Origin: Bacteroidales bacterium UBA4073
GTDB taxonomy: Bacteria > Bacteroidota > Bacteroidia > Bacteroidales > Tenuifilaceae
Direction: 5' to 3'
DNA length: 17,364 nucleotides
Assembly: GCA_002383425.1 (NCBI GenBank)
Contig: DFYV01000174.1
Location: 1 to 17,364 of the forward strand
The notes beneath the pieces were generated by a model. That model did not search any database. It worked only from the letters and a program-made list of their open reading frames with translations, and had not been told where the DNA came from. This document shows positions 8,649 to 14,554 of this stretch, one piece after another. The position numbers were made by a program, and so were the translations under genes. Numbering within the stretch: the stretch's first letter is position 1; the number at the start of each line of letters is the position of its first letter.

Positions 8649-8723
8649 CGTCATTGCGAGGGAGGAACGACCGAAGCAATCTATCGAATAATAAGATTGC
8701 TTCGCCTGCGGCTCGCAATGACG
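8649..8723. repeat. Palindromic hairpin repeat (REP-like), 75 bp
   Basis: Outer arms cgtcattgcgag (8649-8660) and ctcgcaatgacg (8712-8723) are perfectly complementary over 12 bp. Inner arms gaagcaatct (8673-8682) and agattgcttc (8694-8703) pair over 10 bp. I recognise the GTCATTGCGAG...GAAGCAATCT pattern as a palindromic repeat that occurs dispersed in many bacterial genomes; that recollection needs a database check. No target duplication is seen. Confidence 0.85.
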
Positions 8724-8752
8724 ACAAAGAAAAATTACACAATAAGGTAGAA

Positions 8753-9024
8753 GTAACTAATCAGTAACCATTCAGTTGCATACAACTTATACCGCCTATA
8801 ACCGCAAAGACGCTAAGACGCTGAGAAATAAAAAAATTTAATAATCACTTGTTGGATATAGTGATGCTTAAGCTGCCTTTATAAATATGAATTGCCCTTT
8901 AAACAGCCATTAGCTGATTCGGGACTATCAACATACTGTTAACAAAAGTGTAATTAAATTTAAAACCTTTGCGCCATTGCGTCTTTGCGGTGAGTATCTA
9001 TGTTTGTTAATACTGATTAGTTAC
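8753..9024 (+). mobile_element. MITE-like element, copy B (272 bp)
   Basis: Second copy of the element, inverted relative to A. The terminal inverted repeat is perfect over 14 bp: GTAACTAATCAGTA at 8753-8766 and its complement TACTGATTAGTTAC at 9011-9024. It is flanked by a perfect 8 bp direct repeat, AGGTAGAA, at 8745-8752 and 9025-9032, the expected sign of transposition. The inner CGCAAAGACGC inverted repeat lies at 8803-8825 and 8967-8989. B is 11 bp longer than A because its left end carries two end-like motifs in tandem (starting at 8753 and 8764); A begins at the equivalent of the second. No open frame of note inside. Confidence 0.85.
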
Positions 9025-9032
9025 AGGTAGAA

Positions 9033-9242
9033 AAATCAGAAGAGTTGTTAATAAATACTATCACTGCCTAAATTTCGGCATAGCTCAGCGGTTAAATTTG
9101 GGTTTTTATTGTTTAGAAGAAAATTACGTCAATTTAACTTGCTATGAAAATTTTGTAAAATATTGAATATTAAGTATGTGTTAGGATTTCTGATATTTGG
9201 GGTTGTTTTGAAAAAGATTATAAAGAACGACCGCAACGGTGA
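9033..9242. other. AT-rich gene-free stretch
   Basis: No gene recognised. A 14 nt match to a tRNA D-arm consensus (9081-9094) is isolated and not supported as a tRNA. Confidence 0.4.
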
Positions 9243-9268
9243 TATGGACGCACGACTGTGCGTCCATA
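9243..9268 (-). terminator. Stem-loop after the saccharopine-dehydrogenase-like gene
   Basis: Perfect 11 bp stem (tatggacgcac with gtgcgtccata) and a 4 nt loop, 4 nt beyond the stop codon at 9273-9275. A second small hairpin (accg/cggt) follows on the minus strand, then a T-rich run. It probably ends transcription, though the first stem lacks an immediate U tract. The GGACGCAC...GTGCGTCC stem could equally be a dispersed palindromic repeat. Confidence 0.55.
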
Positions 9269-9272
9269 ACTA

Positions 9273-10610
9273 TTATTCAACGCTCACTTCTTCCTCAATA
9301 AACTTCACCCCGTAATTTTCTAGTTCGTTCAGTATAGGGTTATACAGGTGTGGTTTATTGGGAACAATTACTCCAGTGTCCTTTATCTGACCGGTGAGCA
9401 ACAACTTTGTGGCAATGGCAAGTGGGGTTCCAACAGTTATCGACATGGCGGTGTGAACGGTATCTTTGCCAATTATTACCATGGTCGATATTTTCCTATG
9501 CTTTTCCCCATTTAGCTCATAGTCAAAAATGTGTTGCATTACAATCATATCCTTGTCGTTGGGTCCAAGGGCTAATTTTGGCTCAAGAATATGCTGTAGT
9601 AGTTGGGCAGGACTTGCATTGGCAAGCCCAATGGGTTCGTTTTCAAACATGCCGAGCCATTTTAGCTTGTTAAACACCACCTCGTCTTGCGTTTCGGGAA
9701 TTAATCTTTTGAGTTTTTCCTCAATGGTTTCGGTGGGGTGATAGGGTAAGAAGCTATTTAAAAATTCTCGTTTGGTTAGCTTTTCGCTGTTTGCCATTTT
9801 GTAGGTATCGTCGGTCATGCCAAGTTGTACAAACACGTCCCATGCCTTGCAGTAACCAGCACGGCGTAAAGTTCCGCGAATAATAGTTTGAATATCCTCA
9901 ATGCCGTAAATCTCCTTGTACTTCAGGGAGTCGCGGTTTGGATACATCTCGAATTTACCCAAATCAAGAATATCGAACTCCCTAACATTCTTGAAAATTC
10001 TATGATACGGGGTGTACTTGTACTGTCCGTTTTCGAGGTATTGCGCAACTCCTTGCCCGGCAAGTACAACATTGCGTGGGTTCCATGTAAACTTGTAGTT
10101 CCATGGATTGTTGTCGCTTTCGGGAGCAATAAGTCCTCCTGTATTGCTGATGAATCCGTTTATTTTACCCCCTTTAGCCCTTATGCTGTCAATTACGCGC
10201 ATGGCCGACATGTGGTCGATTCCGGGGTCAACCCCAACTTCGTTAAGCAGGGCGATGCCCTTTTGCTGGGCCTCCACGTGCAACGATTTCATGGTATCCG
10301 ACACGTACGACGCGGTAAGCATGTGCTTGCCCTGCTTTACGCATTCCTGTGCAACTATAGGATGCATGTATGCTGGTAACATCGATATTACTACTGTTGC
10401 CCATGCCACCTCTTCCTGTAGCTGCTTGCTATTGTTGATGTCGAACTGAATGGCTTGCCCATTGGGATGGTTATTTACTTTCTGACGTGCGCTTTCTAAC
10501 GTTCGGCAGCCTACCCTTACTGTCCAGCCTAATACCTTTGAGTGGTCAAGCAGGTATTTTATTAAATCCGACGACGATAAGCCTGCTCCTAATACAAGAA
10601 TTTTACTCAT
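9273..10610 (-). CDS. Saccharopine dehydrogenase-like oxidoreductase
   Basis: 445 residues. The N-terminal Rossmann fold carries the NAD(P) loop GAGLSSS (8-14), then VISMLPAYMHP and the LNEVGVDPGIDHMSAM segment near 122-137, typical of saccharopine dehydrogenase / saccharopine reductase (Lys9-type) proteins. The C-terminal half (about 140-400) is the substrate-binding domain with conserved tryptophans (NPWNYKFTWNPRN, residues 168-180). Lys9-type enzymes interconvert saccharopine with glutamate and 2-aminoadipate semialdehyde; here a role in lysine breakdown is the likely guess. The related carboxynorspermidine dehydrogenases are an alternative, but the loop and length fit the Lys9 type better. 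It stands alone, divergent from the Tat-like gene, with no other lysine-pathway gene in the window. Confidence 0.85.
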   Translation of the reverse strand: MSKILVLGAGLSSSDLIKYLLDHSKVLGWTVRVGCRTLESARQKVNNHPNGQAIQFDINNSKQLQEEVAWATVVISMLPAYMHPIVAQECVKQGKHMLTASYVSDTMKSLHVEAQQKGIALLNEVGVDPGIDHMSAMRVIDSIRAKGGKINGFISNTGGLIAPESDNNPWNYKFTWNPRNVVLAGQGVAQYLENGQYKYTPYHRIFKNVREFDILDLGKFEMYPNRDSLKYKEIYGIEDIQTIIRGTLRRAGYCKAWDVFVQLGMTDDTYKMANSEKLTKREFLNSFLPYHPTETIEEKLKRLIPETQDEVVFNKLKWLGMFENEPIGLANASPAQLLQHILEPKLALGPNDKDMIVMQHIFDYELNGEKHRKISTMVIIGKDTVHTAMSITVGTPLAIATKLLLTGQIKDTGVIVPNKPHLYNPILNELENYGVKFIEEEVSVE

Positions 10611-10718
10611 ATCTTTCTTTACTTTATGGTTTATTGTTTAGGTTTTAATTTTGCGCCAAACTATAATTTTTTGGATTGATAAACTATGATTTTGTAAACT
10701 TTTTTATGGTTTTCTGCT

Positions 10719-10726
10719 TACATTTG
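10719..10726 (+). promoter_or_regulatory. Putative -7 box for the Tat-like gene
   Basis: TACATTTG, an exact TAnnTTTG match. A start of transcription about 7 nt downstream would fall at roughly 10733, on top of the ATG at 10735. That favours the in-frame ATG at 10747 as the true start. No well-spaced TTTG -33 box is evident. Confidence 0.4.
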
Positions 10727-10746
10727 ATTTTTTAATGGCTTGCAGC

Positions 10747-10974
10747 ATGATTTTGCTTTTCGTAGGGTTTTGGGAGTTGGTTGTAATAGCGGTGGTGGCT
10801 ATCATGCTATTAGATACATCCAGTTTGCTCAAAACTGCCCGATTCCTGGGACATTTATATCAAAGAGTACAAAAATCCATTTCAGATATCCGAAGCCACA
10901 TAACCCTTTCCGATATGGATAGCCATGAATCCGATACCGAAAGTAATGGTTCAGGTAAACCGCCAGCAGGGTAA
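10747..10974 (+). CDS. TatA/TatB-like single-span membrane protein
   Basis: 75 residues from the ATG at 10747. The protein has an N-terminal membrane helix (MILLFVGFWELVVIAVVAIMLL) with the G-x-x-E-L pattern of TatA/TatB. An amphipathic helix follows (SLLKTARFLGHLYQRVQKSI), resembling the LPELARxLG segment of those proteins, and then an acidic, serine-rich tail. In TatA/B this layout forms the pore or receptor that exports folded twin-arginine proteins. The usual FG-P hinge between the helices is replaced by LLDTS, so it is divergent. No tatC is in the window. An upstream ATG at 10735 would add four residues. It could instead be an unrelated small membrane protein; the family call is moderate. 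Confidence 0.65.
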   Translation: MILLFVGFWELVVIAVVAIMLLDTSSLLKTARFLGHLYQRVQKSISDIRSHITLSDMDSHESDTESNGSGKPPAG

Positions 10975-11032
10975 AGTTTGGTTGGTAAGGGTTATTAACT
11001 TGTTTTACGGGTTGCAGTTTTGCCGAAATGGT

Positions 11033-11040
11033 TACCTTTG
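11033..11040 (+). promoter_or_regulatory. Putative -7 box for lolD
   Basis: TACCTTTG, an exact TAnnTTTG match, 26 nt before the lolD ATG; transcription would start near 11046. The -33 box is unclear. If real, it makes lolD and the two genes behind it a unit separate from the Tat-like gene. Confidence 0.4.
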
Positions 11041-11066
11041 TTGAACTTTATTTTTTATGTAGATAG

Positions 11067-11717
11067 ATGATTAAGGCAGAGAGCATAGTGAAATCGTATG
11101 GGGCGCTTACCGTACTAAAGGGCATTACCGTTACGATTCCCGAGCAAAAGATAGTAGCCATTGTTGGACCAAGCGGTGCCGGAAAAACCACCCTTTTGCA
11201 GATTATGGGTACACTTAGTAAGCCCGATAAAGGCAAGGTGTTTTATAACGGTATCGATGTTACCACCATGAACGATACCCAGCTGGCACGTTTTCGTAAC
11301 AAACATATTGGTTTTGTTTTTCAGTTCCACCATCTTTTGCCCGAGTTTACTGCTCTTGAGAATGTTTGCATGCCTGCGCTTATTGCCGGCAAAAGTATGA
11401 CCGAGGCTTCAAAGCGTGCAGGTGAACTTTTGGAGTTTCTTGGACTTTCAAACAGGGTAAACCATAAACCATCGGAACTATCGGGTGGCGAACAGCAGCG
11501 CGTGGCGGTGGCACGTGCGCTTGTCAATAATCCTGTTGTGGTGCTGGCCGATGAACCGTCGGGCAATCTCGATTCCCATAACAAGGAAGAATTGCATAAG
11601 CTTTTCTTTCGCCTGCGCGATGCCTTTGGGCAAACCTTTGTGGTGGTTACCCACGATAAGGATTTAGCCCGCATGGCCGACTTGCAGGTTTCTTTGAACG
11701 ATGGCCAAATTGTGTAG
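11067..11717 (+). CDS. lolD: LolD-like ABC transporter ATPase
   Basis: 216 residues, the compact size of the MacB/LolD class. Walker A GPSGAGKT at 34-41, Q-loop Gln86 followed by HHLLPEFTALENV (the stretch typical of LolD), signature LSGGEQQ at 138-144, Walker B VVVLADE at 157-163 and switch His196. All ATP-binding residues are present. LolD powers LolCE in releasing lipoproteins from the inner membrane to the periplasmic carrier LolA. No membrane partner (LolC/E) is adjacent, so it probably works with a permease encoded elsewhere. It is followed after 2 nt by the DUF2400 gene, indicating co-transcription. Confidence 0.88.
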   Translation: MIKAESIVKSYGALTVLKGITVTIPEQKIVAIVGPSGAGKTTLLQIMGTLSKPDKGKVFYNGIDVTTMNDTQLARFRNKHIGFVFQFHHLLPEFTALENVCMPALIAGKSMTEASKRAGELLEFLGLSNRVNHKPSELSGGEQQRVAVARALVNNPVVVLADEPSGNLDSHNKEELHKLFFRLRDAFGQTFVVVTHDKDLARMADLQVSLNDGQIV

Positions 11718-11719
11718 CC

Positions 11720-12499
11720 ATGCTGCTCCCAACATCGTTCAGTGAACTTGCCGATTTACTCAACGACAGGTATAAACGTTATGCCTGTCCTGAATTTATA
11801 CAGGACGATCCAATTCATATCCCGCACCAATTCAAAAGTAATCAGGACATTGAGATTAGCGCCCTATTCTCTGCAGTATTTGCATGGGGTAGCCGAAAGT
11901 CGATAGTTATCAGCGCTCGCAGGTTAATGGACATCATGGGTCAAAAACCCTATGAGTTTGTGGTCAACTTTTCAAAATCCGATGAGAAAAGGTTACAAGG
12001 CTTTGTCCATCGAACCTTCAGCTCAACCGATGCGGTTGAATTCATTTATGCACTTAGGCATATTTACACTCTGCTGGGCGGATTGCAAAATGTTTTTACA
12101 GCTGGTTACCAAAAACAGCATTCGGTAATGGGAGCCATTCAGGCTTTTCGTGATGTGTTTACTGATTGCAAGGTCCCTGTACGTACCCTTCGTCACGTTC
12201 CCAGTGTTGACAGGGGTGCAGCTGCCAAGCGAATAAATATGTTTTTAAGATGGATGGTTCGCCCTGCCACTGAAGGAGTTGATTTTGGTCTTTGGGATAC
12301 AATACCAACAGCCTCGCTCTTAATTCCGCTCGACCTACACACGGGTCGGGTGGCTCGCAGGTTGGGTTTGCTAAAGCGTAAGCAGGATGACTTTAAGGCC
12401 GTAGTTGAGCTTACTGAGGTATTGAAGCAGTTCGACCCAGCTGACCCTGTTAAGTACGACTATGCTCTTTTTGGTATGGGCTTGCACGAAAAGTTTTAA
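11720..12499 (+). CDS. TIGR02757 / DUF2400 family protein
   Basis: 259 residues, matching from memory the conserved family TIGR02757 (DUF2400), which is common in Bacteroidota and has no firmly assigned function. Recognisable features are a helical N-terminus, the segment DIEISALFSAVFAWGSRKSI (about 41-60), an all-helical body, and a C-terminal half with RINMFLRWMVRP and LLIPLDLHTGRVARRLGLLKRK. The latter recalls helix-hairpin-helix DNA glycosylases (a nucleic-acid-related role is speculation). No signal peptide or membrane segment, so cytoplasmic. The start is 2 nt after the lolD stop and the stop is 11 nt before the methyltransferase start, so it belongs to the same operon. Confidence 0.8.
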   Translation: MLLPTSFSELADLLNDRYKRYACPEFIQDDPIHIPHQFKSNQDIEISALFSAVFAWGSRKSIVISARRLMDIMGQKPYEFVVNFSKSDEKRLQGFVHRTFSSTDAVEFIYALRHIYTLLGGLQNVFTAGYQKQHSVMGAIQAFRDVFTDCKVPVRTLRHVPSVDRGAAAKRINMFLRWMVRPATEGVDFGLWDTIPTASLLIPLDLHTGRVARRLGLLKRKQDDFKAVVELTEVLKQFDPADPVKYDYALFGMGLHEKF

Positions 12500-12510
12500 T
12501 TCGTAATGCC

Positions 12511-13224
12511 GTGGGGAATAGCTACTTTAAGTTCAAGCAGTTTACGGTTTATCAATCAAACGCAGCCATGCGGGTTAACACCGATGGTGTACTGCTGGGG
12601 GCGTGGGCCGATGTTTCGGATGCTGATCGCATTCTTGATGTAGGCACTGGCACCGGAGTAATTGCACTTATGCTTGCCCAACGCTCCACCTGTGCCCATA
12701 TCGATGCTGTTGAAATTGATGCCCTGTCAGCTGCCGATGCCCGCAGTAACGTGGCCTTATCGCCATGGGCAAATCGTATCGATGTTATAAATTGTTCCTT
12801 TCAGGATTTTGCCCATTCGGTAAAGCAGTCGTATAACCTTATCGTTTCAAATCCTCCATACTTTAACCAATCGCTTAAATCGCCGCACACAAGCCGAAAC
12901 CTGTCGCGACATTCCGATGCCCTACCATATACCCATTTGATTGATGGAGTGCTAAAGCTGCTTGCCCCCTCCGGCCGATTCTGCGGAGTTTTTCCCTATA
13001 CCGAAGGGAATGTATTCATTGCCCAGGCTGGTGTACATGGGCTTTACTGCACCAAAAAAGTTAACGTGCTATCCCACCCAGGCAAAAGGGTTTTAAGGGT
13101 GATGATTCAACTCGAAACCGCCAAAAAATCCGTGGCTGAAACTAACCTTACTATTCATAATGCACAAGGGGCATACTCTGACGACTATATGCAGCTTACC
13201 CGCGATTTTTACCTTGCATTTTAG
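12511..13224 (+). CDS. trmN6: tRNA1(Val) (adenine(37)-N6)-methyltransferase
   Basis: 237 residues, YfiC/TrmN6 type. The N-terminal FKFKQF...AAMRVNTDGVLLGAW block (6-32) is the family signature. The SAM-binding motif I DVGTGTG is at 43-49, acidic motif II Glu68 lies in AVEID, and catalytic NPPY is at 114-117. It transfers a methyl group from SAM to N6 of A37 of tRNA-Val in the cytoplasm. The start is GTG (12511): the ATG at 12506 is in another frame, and the reading from the GTG begins exactly at the family's usual N-terminus. Third gene of the lolD group, with a gap of 11 nt. Not adjacent to valS, although both act on tRNA-Val. Confidence 0.9.
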   Translation: MGNSYFKFKQFTVYQSNAAMRVNTDGVLLGAWADVSDADRILDVGTGTGVIALMLAQRSTCAHIDAVEIDALSAADARSNVALSPWANRIDVINCSFQDFAHSVKQSYNLIVSNPPYFNQSLKSPHTSRNLSRHSDALPYTHLIDGVLKLLAPSGRFCGVFPYTEGNVFIAQAGVHGLYCTKKVNVLSHPGKRVLRVMIQLETAKKSVAETNLTIHNAQGAYSDDYMQLTRDFYLAF

Positions 13225-13257
13225 CTATCACTGGATAGATAGGTTCAGGGTTCAAGG

Positions 13258-13280
13258 CTTGCCCTGAGTGAAATCGAAGG
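13258..13280 (+). repeat. Dispersed 20-mer repeat, first copy
   Basis: gccctgagtgaaatcgaagg at 13261-13280, preceded by ctt (23 bp identical to 13338-13360). It interrupts heptamer array copy 2. The CCCTGAG...TCGAAGG pattern is one I recognise as a dispersed repeat in many bacterial genomes. Confidence 0.85.
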
Positions 13281-13337
13281 ATTCAAAATTCCAGAATCAA
13301 AATCCGAAACTCTTCTTTTACTATCAACAATCAACCA

Positions 13338-13360
13338 CTTGCCCTGAGTGAAATCGAAGG
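13338..13360 (+). repeat. Dispersed 20-mer repeat, second copy
   Basis: Identical 23 bp to 13258-13280, 80 bp further on, again inserted between heptamer modules (after atcaacc, before gtcaacc). Confidence 0.85.
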
Positions 13361-13503
13361 GTCAACCATCAACTATTTCCCCGAGCAACGAGCAACGAGC
13401 AATGAGCAACCATCAGCACATCATGACGTAGCTACCCACCCCCGCTCAAATCCAAACGCGCAAAACTACGACGAGCGAAGGGGAGTTGGATTTATAAAAT
13501 ATA

Positions 13504-13530
13504 AAAGAAACCTGCCATGCAGGATTCTTT
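13504..13530 (-). terminator. Rho-independent terminator of the S74/T9SS gene
   Basis: On the minus strand a hairpin with arms aaagaa-t-cctgc and gcagg-t-ttcttt (one internal mismatch, 3 nt loop) is followed by a T-rich tail. It lies 19 nt beyond the stop codon at 13550. Good fit to an intrinsic terminator. Confidence 0.7.
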
Positions 13531-13549
13531 GGCGTAAGCAGCATGGTAT

Positions 13550-14530
13550 TTATTTGGTGAGAATCATCCGTTTTGTGTCAACCTCCTTACCATCGACTAT
13601 AAGCGAGTAGAGGTATATGCCTGCCTGAAGGTCCGATCCGTTAATGGTTATCGTGCCATAGCCCTTTTCGGGAATGGGGTAACTTTTAATCTGCATGCCG
13701 CTCATGTTGTAGATGCAAAGCATTGCATGATTAGAGGCTTCTGGGATGAAGAATCGTATTTCTGTTTTCTGGTTAAATGGATTGGGGATGTTCTGCTCTA
13801 GGATGGCTGAATTGCTGTTGGTTTCCTCGGTACCGCTTTTGGAATTGGTAGAACCCTTTGATGTTGAACTCTCCGATTTTAGCTTTTTTATCTCCTTCTG
13901 TAGGCTTTCTATTAGGGTTTCCTGTTCCTGCATGGCCTTGATGAGCACGGGGATTATCATATCGTAGTCAATCGCCTTAACATTGCCCACCCTGTTGAAC
14001 GATACCGCTTCGGGGATAACCGCTTCAACCTCTTGGGCAATTAACCCTATATTCTGTCTCCCGCTATTCAGCGTATCTGGTTCATCCTTGTACTTAAAGC
14101 TTACAGGGCGAAGTCCCAGCACCTTATTCAGTGCTCCACCAGGTAGAGATCTAATATTCCTTTTTAAGGTTGAATCGGAGGTGGTTTTAAATGACGATGC
14201 GTACACCCTATTGTGATTAGTAGTGCTATACCAGAAATTAATTTCATCGGTGCTTGCCCCAATTACGCTGCCATTTGCAGTTGTGCTCGGATCAATCATT
14301 ATTATTTGCCCGTAATAGCTGGTGACATTCAGGGGATAACCAGCTGCCGGAACTCCATTAATACCCACATAGCCATTCAGCCTGGTTGATCCTGTTACAT
14401 CCAGGTTGTATAATGGCGAGGGTTGGTTTATTCCAACATTGCCATTGTTTACTACTTTTATCTGTGCGTATGTGCTGGTTGAAAGAATTATTGCACAAAA
14501 AAGAAAGGTTGATTTTAATATTGTTTTCAT
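13550..14530 (-). CDS. Secreted S74 (endosialidase chaperone) protein with T9SS sorting domain
   Basis: 326 residues. Signal peptide at 1-22 (cleavage near TYAQ). Residues 24-112 contain NVGINQPSPLYNLDVTGS, the short repeat common in phage-tail-fibre-like and Bacteroidota adhesin-like proteins. Residues 113-214 form the peptidase S74 intramolecular chaperone domain (SDSTLKRNI at 118-126, IGLIAQEVEAVIPEAV, IDYDMIIPVLIKAMQEQ), ending in a coiled coil. A serine/threonine-rich linker (220-242) leads to a type IX secretion C-terminal domain (IPNPFNQKTEIRF near 248-260, ending GIYLYSLIVDGKEVDTKRMI). It is therefore exported by Sec, then T9SS, to the cell surface or outside. It lies 24 nt after the S8 peptidase stop, probably the last gene of that operon. 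Substrate or partner unknown. Confidence 0.88.
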   Translation of the reverse strand: MKTILKSTFLFCAIILSTSTYAQIKVVNNGNVGINQPSPLYNLDVTGSTRLNGYVGINGVPAAGYPLNVTSYYGQIIMIDPSTTANGSVIGASTDEINFWYSTTNHNRVYASSFKTTSDSTLKRNIRSLPGGALNKVLGLRPVSFKYKDEPDTLNSGRQNIGLIAQEVEAVIPEAVSFNRVGNVKAIDYDMIIPVLIKAMQEQETLIESLQKEIKKLKSESSTSKGSTNSKSGTEETNSNSAILEQNIPNPFNQKTEIRFFIPEASNHAMLCIYNMSGMQIKSYPIPEKGYGTITINGSDLQAGIYLYSLIVDGKEVDTKRMILTK

Positions 14531-14554
14531 ATCAGTTAGATGTTTAAGTTGTTT

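Larger units (their letters stand above)
13241..13416 (+). repeat. Heptamer tandem-repeat array, copy 2
   Basis: Period-7 units: aggttca / gggttca (13241-13254), attcaaa / attccag and relatives (13281-13308), atcaac-type (13323-13336, 13361-13373), a tatttccccg linker, and gagcaac-type four times (13383-13410). Module order matches copy 3 at 17116-17269: GGTTCA, then ATTCCAGA, TTTTACTATCAAC, CATCAAC, CCCCG, and a CAACGA-type run. The array is interrupted twice by the same 20-mer. Confidence 0.85.

Noticed and set aside
9081..9094. tagctcagcggtta, which matches a tRNA D-arm consensus
   Set aside because: No acceptor stem, anticodon arm or T arm can be found around it; a 14 nt match may be chance or a tiny remnant.
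9888..10379. 163-residue frame on the plus strand inside the saccharopine-dehydrogenase-like gene
   Set aside because: It lies wholly antisense to a gene with clear family motifs and shows no domain of its own.
13439..13493. H-type pseudoknot
   Set aside because: Arms are interleaved as in a pseudoknot, but the first loop has 0 nt and the last only 2 nt to span a roughly 9 bp stem, which is not feasible; listed only as competing hairpins.
13746..14216. Plus-strand frames across the S74/T9SS gene
   Set aside because: They are antisense shadows of a gene with signal peptide, S74 domain and T9SS domain in the minus frame.
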